Origin: Bacteroides sp.
GTDB lineage: Bacteria > Bacteroidota > Bacteroidia > Bacteroidales > Bacteroidaceae
DNA: 7,903 bases
Direction: 5' to 3'
Assembly: GCA_021204375.1 (NCBI GenBank)
Contig: JAJPZL010000069.1
Coordinates: 9,910-17,812, forward strand
The notes below the pieces were generated by a model. That model made no database searches and was not told where the DNA came from. It saw only the letters and a list, made by a program, of their open reading frames with translations. Every line of letters starts with the position of its first letter. Position 1 is the stretch's first letter. Shown here piece after piece: positions 1 through 7,388 of the stretch. Both the position numbers and the translations under genes were made by a program.

Positions 1-62
1 ACGGAAAAAATCATCAGAATAATCAGTAAGGCAGGTATAAAGTTAAATTTCTTATTCATCAT
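1..62 (-). CDS. N-terminus of an exported protein, probably FKBP-type peptidyl-prolyl isomerase (partial)
   Basis: The reverse strand opens with two consecutive ATG codons (62-60 and 59-57) and reads MMNKKFNFIPALLIILMIFS before leaving the window. This is a short basic segment followed by a hydrophobic stretch, typical of a signal peptide or lipoprotein signal; the expected Cys or cleavage site is beyond the edge. The first ATG is only 3 bases after the glyS stop, so the two genes are almost certainly co-transcribed. In many Bacteroidales genomes glyS is followed by a lipoprotein-type FKBP prolyl isomerase, and that is the basis for the name. The visible residues alone cannot prove it. No Shine-Dalgarno site is present, only A-rich sequence before the start. 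Confidence 0.5.
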   Translation of the reverse strand, partial: MMNKKFNFIPALLIILMIFS

Positions 63-65
63 TTT

Positions 66-1607
66 TTATAAAAGTTTTTTCACCAGGCTGGTTATACTTA
101 CTTTGTCGGCAATAATATTTTTCAGATCGGCGATAGCTACCCGTTCCTGCTCCATGGTGTCGCGGTGACGGATGGTTACACAGTTGTCTTCCAGTGACTG
201 GTGATCGATGGTGATACAATAGGGAGTACCGATGGCATCCTGGCGACGGTAGCGTTTACCGATACTATCTTTTTCGTCGTACTGGCAGTGGAAGTGGAAT
301 TTCAGTTCGTCAATGATCTCGCGTGCTTTTTCCGGCAGGCCGTCTTTCTTAACCAGCGGCATCACCGCCAGTTTTACCGGTGCCAGGGCAGCAGGGAGTT
401 TCAATACTACACGGGTTTCACCGTTCTCGAGTTTTTCTTCGCAGTAAGAAGCGCTCAGGATGCTCAGGAACATGCGGTCAACCCCGATAGAAGTTTCTAC
501 CACATACGGAGTGTAGGATTCGTTGAGTTCCGGATCGAAATATTTGATATTCTTTCCACTGTAACTTTCGTGCTGGCTCAGGTCGAAATTAGTACGTGAG
601 TGGATACCTTCTACTTCTTTAAAGCCGAAAGGCATCAGGAATTCGATATCGGTAGCTGCATTGGCGTAATGAGCCAGTTTATCGTGGTCGTGGTAACGGT
701 AATGATCATCGCCGAACCCAAGGGCTTTGTGCCACTTCAAGCGGGTCTCTTTCCATCTAGTAAACCATTCCAGTTCAGAACCGGGGCGTACAAAGAACTG
801 CATTTCCATCTGTTCGAATTCACGCATACGGAAGATGAACTGACGGGCTACGATCTCGTTACGGAAAGCTTTACCGATCTGGGCGATACCGAACGGGATC
901 TTCATACGACCGGTCTTCTGCACATTCAGGTAGTTTACAAAGATACCCTGTGCTGTTTCCGGGCGGAGGTATACTTTCATCGCCCCATCACTGGTCGATC
1001 CCATTTCGGTAGAGAACATCAGGTTGAACTGGCGCACATCGGTCCAGTTGCGGGTTCCGGAGATAGGGCATACGATCTCTTCATCCACAATGATCTGGCG
1101 CAGTTCTTCCAGGTTGTTATCGTTCAGTGCTTTGGCAAAACGAGCATGGAGTGCCTCTCTTTTAGCCTGGTTCTCCAGTACACGGGGATTGGTGGCACGG
1201 AACTGTTCTTTGTCAAAAGCCTCTTTGAAACGTTTGGCAGCTTTGGCTACCTCTTTATCGATCTTTTCATCGTATTTTGCCAGCTGGTCTTCGATCAGTA
1301 CATCGGCACGATACCGTTTCTTGGAATCTTTGTTATCGATAAGGGGGTCGTTGAAGGCATCCACATGTCCGGAGGCTTTCCAGATAGTGGGGTGCATAAA
1401 TATGGCAGAGTCGATCCCCACAATGTTTTCGTTCAGTAACACCATGCTGTCCCACCAATATTTCTTTATATTGTTTTTCAGCTCCACACCCATCTGCCCA
1501 TAGTCGTATACGGCTCCAAGCCCGTCGTAGATCTCACTTGAAGGAAATACAAAACCATACTCTTTGCAGTGTGATACCAATTTCTTAAAAACATCTTCCT
1601 GTGCCAT
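66..1607 (-). CDS. glyS: Glycyl-tRNA synthetase, single-chain class II (alpha2) type
   Basis: This enzyme charges tRNA-Gly with glycine using ATP in the cytoplasm. The 513-residue protein is complete and of the usual length for the Bacteroidetes homodimeric form, unlike the split alpha/beta enzyme of E. coli. The class II catalytic core spans roughly residues 5-385. It includes RPETAQGIF (215-223), motif 2 with FRNE (248-251) and RMREFEQMEMQFF (260-272), and motif 3 SIGVDRMFLSIL (373-384) with its conserved Arg378. An HGTP-type anticodon-binding domain follows from about residue 405 to the end. The start MAQEDVFKKL matches the family N-terminus, so the ATG at 1607 is secure. The stop lies 3 bases before the next gene on this strand, which indicates an operon. 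It is divergently transcribed from parC. No lesion or missing catalytic residue was seen. Confidence 0.97.
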   Translation of the reverse strand: MAQEDVFKKLVSHCKEYGFVFPSSEIYDGLGAVYDYGQMGVELKNNIKKYWWDSMVLLNENIVGIDSAIFMHPTIWKASGHVDAFNDPLIDNKDSKKRYRADVLIEDQLAKYDEKIDKEVAKAAKRFKEAFDKEQFRATNPRVLENQAKREALHARFAKALNDNNLEELRQIIVDEEIVCPISGTRNWTDVRQFNLMFSTEMGSTSDGAMKVYLRPETAQGIFVNYLNVQKTGRMKIPFGIAQIGKAFRNEIVARQFIFRMREFEQMEMQFFVRPGSELEWFTRWKETRLKWHKALGFGDDHYRYHDHDKLAHYANAATDIEFLMPFGFKEVEGIHSRTNFDLSQHESYSGKNIKYFDPELNESYTPYVVETSIGVDRMFLSILSASYCEEKLENGETRVVLKLPAALAPVKLAVMPLVKKDGLPEKAREIIDELKFHFHCQYDEKDSIGKRYRRQDAIGTPYCITIDHQSLEDNCVTIRHRDTMEQERVAIADLKNIIADKVSITSLVKKLL

Positions 1608-1869
1608 CGTATTCTAAATTTATGATAATGATCCGAAGCTGTTCCAGGTCATTTTTTTAGTACTGTTATTAATCGTTTAATGAACTTAAAACTCAGTTTC
1701 TTTGCTCTCAAATAATCTGCAAAGCAAATGAATTTTTTGAATAAATTTCGTATTTTTGCGTGTATATGCATCAGAATAGGTGTAAAAAATATGATTTGAT
1801 GTTAAAACAGGATGGAAAACCGCACATCCGCGGCTATCTTAACTATCCAAAAAAGAGAACTGACATTTT
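1608..1869. other. Divergent intergenic region between glyS and parC
   Basis: This AT-rich spacer must contain the promoters for glyS (leftward) and parC (rightward). On the plus strand a -7-like box is visible at 1751-1758, followed by a 35-codon ORF. On the minus strand I could not find a convincing TTTG / TAnnTTTG pair for glyS. No tRNA or classical riboswitch fold was recognised. Confidence 0.6.
1751..1758 (+). promoter_or_regulatory. Candidate Bacteroidetes -7 box for parC
   Basis: TATTTTTG followed by CG matches the Bacteroidetes -7 consensus TAnnTTTG. It would place transcription start a few bases downstream, giving a leader of about 105 nt before the parC ATG. A TTTG lies at 1736-1739, but the 11-base spacing is much shorter than the usual spacing of about 19, so no proper -33 element supports this box. 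The call rests on the -7 match alone. Confidence 0.4.
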
Positions 1870-1873
1870 ATGA
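1766..1873 (+). CDS. Possible 35-residue leader ORF overlapping the parC start
   Basis: An ATG at 1766 opens a 35-codon frame ending in TGA at 1871-1873. The stop overlaps the parC ATG (1870-1872) as ATGA, the arrangement seen in translationally coupled genes. The peptide begins MHQNRCKKYDLM and is rich in Lys and Arg; it has no recognisable domain and I do not know any family for it. Its start lies just below the candidate -7 box, so it would be at or very near the mRNA 5' end. It could be a regulatory leader peptide or a chance frame: in AT-rich intergenic DNA a 35-codon frame is not rare, and only the exact ATGA overlap makes it noteworthy. Confidence 0.25.
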   Translation: MHQNRCKKYDLMLKQDGKPHIRGYLNYPKKRTDIL

Positions 1874-4551
1874 GCGAGGAAAAAAACAGTAATGATAAAT
1901 TAAACAATGCAGATAGTTCTGTGTCCGGAGCCGGACACACCGATTATAAACCCAAAGATATACAGGATACCAGTGTAAAACATCAACTGACCGGTATGTA
2001 TCAAGACTGGTTCCTGGACTATGCTTCTTACGTAATTCTGGAACGGGCGGTTCCCCACATTATGGACGGGCTTAAACCGGTACAGCGCCGTATCCTGCAC
2101 TCCATGAAGCGACTGGATGACGGACGCTACAACAAGGTTGCCAACATTGTAGGGCATACCATGCAGTTCCACCCTCACGGAGACGTCTCCATTGGGGATG
2201 CCCTGGTACAGTTAGGGCAGAAAGACCTGTTGATCGATTGCCAGGGTAACTGGGGAAATATCCTTACCGGTGACGGTGCAGCGGCTCCCCGTTATATCGA
2301 AGCCCGCCTTACCAGATTTGCCCTGGAAGTGGTATTCAATCCGAAAACCACCCAATGGAAACTCTCTTACGACGGACGTAACAAAGAACCGATCACCCTT
2401 CCCGTGAAATTCCCGTTGCTGCTGGCACATGGAGTAGAGGGGATTGCCGTAGGACTCTCTTCCAAAATATTGCCCCACAATTTCAATGAATTGTGTGATG
2501 CTGCCGTAGCGCATCTGCAGGGAGAACCTTTTGTTCTGTATCCTGATTTTCAGACCGGAGGTTCCATTGATGTTTCCAAATACAACGATGGAGAGCGGGG
2601 TGGTTCTGTAAAGGTACGGGTCAAGATCAATAAGATCGATAACAAAACATTGGCCATTACGGAGATCCCGTATGGAAAGACCACCTCATCGGTGATCGAA
2701 TCGATATTGAAGGCAGTAGATAAGGGAAAGATCAAAGTCCGGAAGGTAGATGATAATACCTCGGCCCAGGTGGAGATCCTGGTACATCTTGCTCCCGGTG
2801 TATCTTCTGATAAAACAATTGATGCGCTCTACGCCTTTACCGATTGTGAAGTAAGTATATCACCCAATTGTTGTATTATCGATGATAATAAACCTTACTT
2901 TCTTACAGTAAGCGATGTGCTGAAGAAGTCGGTGGAGAGTACCCTGGACCTGCTGCGTCAGGAGCTGGAGATCCGTCGGAGCGAGGTAATGGAGACCCTG
3001 CATTTCTCCTCGTTGGAGAAGATATTTATCGAAGAGCGTATCTACAAAGACAAACAGTTTGAACAGGCTAAAAGCATGGAGGCGGCCTGCGAGCATATTG
3101 ATGAACGCCTTACCCCCTTTTATCCCAGTCTGGTCCGTGAGGTAACCAAAGATGATATCCTCCGGTTGATGGAGATCAAAATGGGGCGTATCCTCAAGTT
3201 TAACTCGGACAAAGCGGATGAACTGATCGCCCGCCTGAAGGCAGAGGTCGAAGAGATTGACGGAAAGCTGGCTAATATTGTAGCTTATACCATCGACTGG
3301 TTTTCTATGCTGAAAGAGAAATATGGAAAGAATTATCCTCGTCTGACGGAACTGCGTAACTTCGATACCATTGAAGCCGCCAAGGTAGTAGAGGCTAACG
3401 AAAAGCTTTATATCAACCGTGAGGAGGGCTTTATCGGTACCTCCCTTAAAAAGGATGAATTTATTGCCAACTGTTCCGATATTGACGATATCATCATCTT
3501 CTACCGGGATGGTAAATTTAAAGTGGTTCGGGTAGCCGATAAGATGTTTGTGGGAAAGAATATTCTGTATGTGAACGTATTTAAGAAAAACGACACCCGT
3601 ACTATTTACAACGTCGTCTATAAGAACGGAAAGGACGGTGTTCACTATATCAAACGTTTTGCCGTAACCTCCATGGCCCGGGATCGGAAGTATGATATTA
3701 CCCAGGGCACCAAAGGTTCCCGCATTGTCTATTTCAGTGCGAACCCCAATGGAGAGGCCGAGGTCATTAAAGTAACCCTGAAACCGAATCTGCGTATCCG
3801 GAAGATTATCTTTGAAAAAGATTTCAGTGAGATCGCCATCAAGGGTAAGCAATCCGTGGGGAATATTCTCACCAAGTACGAGGTGCATAAGGTCGGCCTG
3901 AAACAAAAAGGCGGTTCTACGCTGGGAGGGCGTAAAGTATGGTTCGACCGCGATGTACTGCGCCTTAACTACGATGGACGGGGCGAATATATGGGTGAAT
4001 TCCATACCGATGATCTTATTCTGGTCATTCTGAACAACGGGGATTACTACATGACCAATTTTGACCTGAGTAATCACTACGAGGATAATCTGCATATTAT
4101 TGAGAAATTCGATGATGGAAAAGTATGGTCGGCTGCCCTGTATGATGCCGATCAGAAGAACTTCCCTTACCTGAAACGGTTTAAATTTGAACGTACCTCT
4201 AAGAAGCAGAACTTTTTGGGAGACAATAAAAACAACAAACTGATCTTACTCACGGATGAATATTATCCCCGGTTAGAGGTTACATTCGGAGGGAACGATA
4301 GTTTCCGTGAACCGCTTCTGATCGATGTGGATGAGTTTGTTGGTGTAAAAGGTATCAAGGCCAAAGGTAAACGCATGACTACATTTAAAATAGGTACAGT
4401 CAATAAGCTGGAGCCGACCCGTTTCCCTCCGAAGGATCAAAGTGAATCTGAAACGGTAGAGGATGACGAGCCGGAGATACTGGATCCGGACCACGGCAAG
4501 AGTGAGACGGATATAATTGACGAAATAACGGGACAGATGAAACTGTTTTAG
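1870..4551 (+). CDS. parC: DNA topoisomerase IV subunit A
   Basis: ParC is the DNA-cleaving subunit of topoisomerase IV, which works with ParE to decatenate daughter chromosomes. The 893-residue protein is of normal length for the Bacteroidetes form. After a polar 35-residue N-terminal tail, the winged-helix cleavage domain contains DGLKPVQRRIL (66-76), HPHGDVSIGD (101-110) and GDGAAAPRYIEARL (134-147), with catalytic Tyr142. GIAVGLSSKILPHNF (191-205) is also conserved. The tower and a helical region with LEIRRSEVMETL follow. The C-terminal part is a beta-pinwheel-like domain with a GyrA-box-like KQKGGSTLGGR. It ends in an acidic linker and the short tail GQMKLF. The segments DWFLDYASYVILERAVP and LVQLGQKDLLIDCQGNWGN mark it as ParC rather than GyrA. 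Val106 occupies the position of the quinolone-contacting Ser83 of E. coli GyrA. parE is not in the window. Confidence 0.95.
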   Translation: MSEEKNSNDKLNNADSSVSGAGHTDYKPKDIQDTSVKHQLTGMYQDWFLDYASYVILERAVPHIMDGLKPVQRRILHSMKRLDDGRYNKVANIVGHTMQFHPHGDVSIGDALVQLGQKDLLIDCQGNWGNILTGDGAAAPRYIEARLTRFALEVVFNPKTTQWKLSYDGRNKEPITLPVKFPLLLAHGVEGIAVGLSSKILPHNFNELCDAAVAHLQGEPFVLYPDFQTGGSIDVSKYNDGERGGSVKVRVKINKIDNKTLAITEIPYGKTTSSVIESILKAVDKGKIKVRKVDDNTSAQVEILVHLAPGVSSDKTIDALYAFTDCEVSISPNCCIIDDNKPYFLTVSDVLKKSVESTLDLLRQELEIRRSEVMETLHFSSLEKIFIEERIYKDKQFEQAKSMEAACEHIDERLTPFYPSLVREVTKDDILRLMEIKMGRILKFNSDKADELIARLKAEVEEIDGKLANIVAYTIDWFSMLKEKYGKNYPRLTELRNFDTIEAAKVVEANEKLYINREEGFIGTSLKKDEFIANCSDIDDIIIFYRDGKFKVVRVADKMFVGKNILYVNVFKKNDTRTIYNVVYKNGKDGVHYIKRFAVTSMARDRKYDITQGTKGSRIVYFSANPNGEAEVIKVTLKPNLRIRKIIFEKDFSEIAIKGKQSVGNILTKYEVHKVGLKQKGGSTLGGRKVWFDRDVLRLNYDGRGEYMGEFHTDDLILVILNNGDYYMTNFDLSNHYEDNLHIIEKFDDGKVWSAALYDADQKNFPYLKRFKFERTSKKQNFLGDNKNNKLILLTDEYYPRLEVTFGGNDSFREPLLIDVDEFVGVKGIKAKGKRMTTFKIGTVNKLEPTRFPPKDQSESETVEDDEPEILDPDHGKSETDIIDEITGQMKLF

Positions 4552-4592
4552 AGGAGAGTAAGGAGAGTGCCCGTACCTTAAAACAGCAAAGT

Positions 4593-5454
4593 ATGATAAA
4601 AAACCAGAGGGATAGTTTCCCTCTGTATCCTGTTGATGTTACTGCCTCTGGTACGGATGTAGGCTCAGGTGGATACCCTGGAAGCACATCGGTTTGTTAC
4701 ACAGGCAACTCTGTTCAGTGTGTGGTATACCAATGTGCTGGATACCTATCTCTCTCCCCAGGAGTATACAGGGATAGAGGTTCGTACCTCCCGGGAAACC
4801 ATACGTATGACCAAATTATACGATGGAAATATCTCCGCCCAGCACTTTTTCCAGGCACATGTGGCTTATACCGGTAACAAGGTGGATAATAACAATACTT
4901 TTTTCGGCCTTGTTAACTGGAATTACGCTCTCCACTACCAGTTCCGGGTTACCCATTCGCTGAAACTGCTGGCAGGTGCCATAGGCGATTTCAACGGTGG
5001 ATTTGTCTATAATCTGCAGAACACCAATAATCCCGCCTCTGCCAAGTGATATGTAAATCTGGGAGCCTCCGGAATGGCTATCTGGCATACCCGTATCCGC
5101 AGGACTCCTGTTATTTTTCGGTATCAACTCAATGTACCCCTGATGGGAGTGATGTTCTCTCCCCACTACGGACAATCTTATTATGAGATCTTTACCCTGG
5201 GTAATACCCGGAGAGTTCTCCGGTTTACTTCGCTCCATAATCAACCTACCTTCCGGCAGATGCTTACCGCTGATGTGCCTGTCGGTGCGGCCAAAATACG
5301 ACTCAGCTATCTGTGTGACATCCAGCAGGCCGAAGTCAACCAACTCCGTACCCATACCTATTCCCATATTTTTATGGTAGGATGGGTGAAGAACCTCTAT
5401 CCCTATCACGGTAGAAAAGTAGCAGATATCCCTTTACATCTCAGGGCCTACTAA
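4593..5454 (+). pseudogene. Exported protein resembling DUF3316 family, broken by a frameshift and two stops
   Basis: Read in the frame of 4669-5454, this encodes a protein of about 285 residues with a hydrophobic signal peptide (SLCILLMLLPLVRM, 4618-4659) and a beta-rich body containing ATLFSVWYTNVLDTYLSP, FGLVNWNYALHYQFR and GVMFSPHYGQSYYEIFTLGN. The alternating aromatic pattern suggests an outer-membrane or periplasmic beta-structured protein. I recognise it as resembling Bacteroidales DUF3316 proteins, whose function is unknown to me. Three lesions are visible. The likely ATG (4593) is one base out of frame through the A-run at 4598-4603. TAG at 4660-4662 replaces the residue before AQ at the end of the signal peptide. 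TGA at 5047-5049 interrupts the body, with homology continuing directly beyond it in the same frame. It lies 41 bases after parC and 18 before the S41 gene, so it was probably part of that transcription unit. It is almost certainly non-functional. Confidence 0.75.
4605..4625 (+). repeat. Perfect 8-bp inverted repeat (hairpin), 5-base loop
   Basis: CAGAGGGA at 4605-4612 and TCCCTCTG at 4618-4625 are perfect reverse complements around the loop TAGTT. The structure sits just inside the start of the broken gene after parC. There is no T-run after it, so it is not a standard intrinsic terminator. It may attenuate read-through from parC, or it may be accidental. Confidence 0.45.
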
Positions 5455-5472
5455 TACACTTTTTATAAGTTC

Positions 5473-6515
5473 ATGAAAAAGATTTCCACCCATACAGCAT
5501 TGATAGTGAGCAGGAATTTGCGGATTCTTTCCCTCTGTGTATGGAGTTCGGTGATCTTCCTGTTTATCTCCTGTATCCGGGGAGAAGAGTTTGATAATAC
5601 TCCTCAGGGTAATTTTGAGGCTCTCTGGCGTATTATTAACGAGCAATATTGTTACTTAGATTATAAAGGGATAGATTGGGATGCCATCCGGGCAGATTAT
5701 CAGTCTTATATTTATCCCGATATGGATAATTTTCGCCTCTTTGAAGTATTATCCGAAATGTTAATGGAGCTTAAAGACGGACATGTAGCACTACGTTCCG
5801 ATTACGATGTGGCTATTTACTGGAACTGGTATGCAGATTATCCGGAGAACTTTGACTCCTCTCTCCTCTATGATTATCTCGGAGATAACTACCGGGTTGC
5901 TTCCGGTTTGATCTATACTATTCTCGAAGATAATATCGGATATATCTATTACGAAAGTTTCAGCACGGAATTAAGTGATAACGATCTCGATCAGATGCTC
6001 CTCTATTTGGCTATCTGCGACGGGTTGATCATAGATATCCGTAATAACGGTGGAGGAATGCTGACCAATTCAGCCAGGCTTACTTCTCGGTTTACCAATG
6101 AAAAACACCTTACCGGACATATTACTCACAAAACCGGAACAGGCCGGAACGACTTCTCTAAGCCGCTGGCTATCTATCAGGAGCCTTCCAACAGTATCCG
6201 TTGGCAAAAAAAGTAGCTGTACTGACCAACCGGCACGTATTCAGTGCTGCTAACGACTTTGTAAACCGTATGCATTACCTGCCTGATGTAACGATCATAG
6301 GGGATATAGCCGGTGGCGGAGCAGGATTGCCCTTCCTCTCAGAATTGCCTAACGAATGGGTAGTACGTTTCTCCGCCAGTCCTCATTACGATGCCGAAAT
6401 GAACCATCTGGAATCCGGTATTGAACCCGATATCAGGATCAATCTGCTGGAGGAGGATAGGAGTAAGGGAAAGGATACCATCCTGGAGAAAGCCCGTAGT
6501 ATCCTGAAAGAATAA
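5473..6515 (+). pseudogene. S41-family (C-terminal processing/tricorn-like) peptidase lipoprotein, split by a -1 frameshift
   Basis: The first frame (5473-6216, 247 codons) starts MKKISTHTAL, has a hydrophobic signal with the lipobox FISC (Cys34), then a helical N-terminal part, the ELKDGHV motif (99-105) and the S41 core segment LIIDIRNNGGGML (185-197). It stops at TAG 6214-6216. Reading from 6213 in the -1 frame continues without loss as VAVLTNRHVFSAANDFVN, which carries the predicted nucleophile Ser258 (codon 6243-6245). It then runs through GGGAGLPFLSELPN to a TAA at 6513-6515. The joined protein would be 347 residues, normal for Bacteroidales S41 lipoproteins, probably periplasm-facing. 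The unshifted product lacks the nucleophile and would be inactive. The break is inside a run of seven A and could be a lost A, a sequencing error or programmed frameshifting. A TTG at 6201 could nominally start the second frame, but that piece alone would not be a viable enzyme. Confidence 0.85.
6206..6251 (+). promoter_or_regulatory. Candidate -1 frameshift site: A_AAA_AAG heptamer and downstream stem
   Basis: In the zero frame of the S41 gene the codons CAA AAA AAG contain the heptamer A_AAA_AAG (6207-6213), the classical bacterial -1 slippery sequence, immediately followed by the stop TAG. Slipping back one base gives Lys-Lys-Val-Ala-Val and restores the full peptidase. Downstream, 6215-6225 can pair with 6241-6251: 11 positions with one T-T mismatch, one G-T pair and a 15-base loop. 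The inner 7-bp part starts 5 bases after the heptamer. I cannot calculate stability, and no good Shine-Dalgarno stimulator is seen; CAGGAG at 6178-6183 is rather far upstream. Confidence 0.35.
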
Positions 6516-6558
6516 GATCCCGCTAAAAAATACCGGTTTTACTATTTTATCCTCTAAA

Positions 6559-7071
6559 TTAACGATTCCGGTACATCTTCACCATAAACAGGATCGAAAA
6601 AACCAGGATCAGGAAAAGGAAAATAAAAGAAAAAGCGTACGACATCGGCAGTATACCTGTAATCGTAAGAGCCATGTATCTAAACATCATGGTAACGAAC
6701 AACTTGGTACATCTCAGCAACTTTACTCCCAGCTTGTATTGAATCTCATAATTCTGCGAGGTAATCGTTACCGGATAGTTGTAGACATGCGGATAGTGCT
6801 CCAGCCAGGTAAGGCCAAAGTAGATCGAAAAAGTTATGAACGGCAAAAACCAAATGACCGGTGAGAGAATAGCACTCATGTCGATCATCCCGAAGCGGTA
6901 GGGAAGAAGCGACAGTTCCTGGGCAATACGGCTGGCATACCAAAGCGGGAGCAGGGTAGCCATCGTTGCAAACAAAGAAACTGTTTCCATGTCATAGTCC
7001 CAACCATCCCTCTTGATTTTCAGTTTCGGCCGTTTCATAGCAGTGTTAAGGTTATACAAGTCGTTTCTCAT
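6559..7071 (-). CDS. Small multi-pass membrane protein, DUF1648-like
   Basis: The frame encodes up to 170 residues with a basic N-terminus (MKRPKLKIKRD) and three or four hydrophobic segments: about 31-48, 66-89, 122-140 and 142-164. It ends in the basic tail KMYRNR. The layout, and the stretch from LPFITFSIYFGLTWL through the PHVYNYPVTIT segment, resemble small Bacteroidales proteins carrying a DUF1648-type domain. I place it there tentatively and know no biochemical role. Two starts are possible: ATG at 7071 or ATG at 7038. The second begins MKRPKLK and would give 159 residues; it fits the family better and I slightly prefer it. The gene is convergent with the S41 gene, with 43 bases between their stops and no clear terminator. 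It shows no lesions, unlike its neighbours. No clear promoter pair was found upstream. Confidence 0.7.
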   Translation of the reverse strand: MRNDLYNLNTAMKRPKLKIKRDGWDYDMETVSLFATMATLLPLWYASRIAQELSLLPYRFGMIDMSAILSPVIWFLPFITFSIYFGLTWLEHYPHVYNYPVTITSQNYEIQYKLGVKLLRCTKLFVTMMFRYMALTITGILPMSYAFSFIFLFLILVFSILFMVKMYRNR

Positions 7072-7171
7072 TGTATAAGATGGTAAAGGTTTCGGGGGTA
7101 AAGTTAGTAAAAAAAGTTAAATATCCTACTTGTTACCGGTTTTTATATCCGTAAACTTATTATATTTCTCC

Positions 7172-7310
7172 CTATTTCCGGGTAGTTACTTTTCTGGAAT
7201 GACCTGTTTTACAGATCAGATAAGTACCGGCAGAAATAGTTAATCTATGACCTTTTCCAGCGTTAAACGATAGGAAGAGGCGGTCTGTTTGAAACCCAGT
7301 GGAATCAAAG
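7172..7310 (-). pseudogene. Possible remnant of a type IX secretion C-terminal sorting domain
   Basis: The minus strand reads FDSTGFQTDRLFLSF, then AGKGHRLTISAGTYLI, then a short basic end HSRKVTTRK before TAG (7174-7172). The order (a xxxTG turn, a linker, then AGTYLI and a basic final strand) resembles the last 40 or so residues of T9SS type A sorting domains in Bacteroidetes secreted proteins. No cargo protein lies upstream on this strand: the frame runs into the tRNA promoter region. If the reading is right it is the tail of a deleted gene. The match is by eye and short, so a chance frame is possible. Confidence 0.25.
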
Positions 7311-7325
7311 AAACCCTTCAAATAG

Positions 7326-7356
7326 TTTGTGAAATAAAAAACTATCCCTATCTTTG
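7326..7356 (+). promoter_or_regulatory. Bacteroidetes sigma-70-type promoter for tRNA-Leu
   Basis: TTTG (7326-7329) and TATCTTTG (7349-7356, followed by CACC) match the -33 TTTG and -7 TAnnTTTG elements, with 19 bases between them, the expected spacing. Transcription would begin near 7362-7364, about 25 bases before the mature tRNA. This is the best-formed promoter in the window. Confidence 0.8.
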
Positions 7357-7388
7357 CACCGCTAAACAAAACGAGTTAAACCGTACAA

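Noticed and set aside
201..1503. Several plus-strand open frames of 130-280 codons across the glyS locus
   Set aside because: They lie opposite the intact glyS gene, have no recognisable domains, and are explained as antisense shadows of its codon composition.
1736..1758. TTTG at 1736 as the -33 partner of the parC -7 box
   Set aside because: The spacing to TATTTTTG is only 11 bases, against about 19 expected and observed at the tRNA promoter, so it was not counted as a true -33 element.
1900..4494. Minus-strand open frames across parC, the largest about 410 codons
   Set aside because: They are antisense to a complete, well-conserved topoisomerase gene and show no protein family features.
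4593..4877. A 94-codon frame starting MIKNQRDSF after parC
   Set aside because: Only its first few codons belong to the real gene; after the A-run it is out of frame, while the conserved protein continues in the neighbouring frame.
4816..5646. Minus-strand frames of 197 and 70 codons opposite the DUF3316-like gene
   Set aside because: They are antisense to the conserved beta-rich sequence and lack any domain or promoter signal.
6201..6515. A separate 104-residue gene starting at TTG 6201
   Set aside because: Its sequence is the direct continuation of the S41 catalytic domain; it has no promoter or ribosome site of its own and makes no sense as an independent protein.
6516..6558. Possible bidirectional terminator between the S41 gene and the convergent membrane protein gene
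   Set aside because: ACCGG and CCGGT at its two ends can pair, but they are separated by a long AT-rich stretch with no compact stem, so no terminator can be supported.
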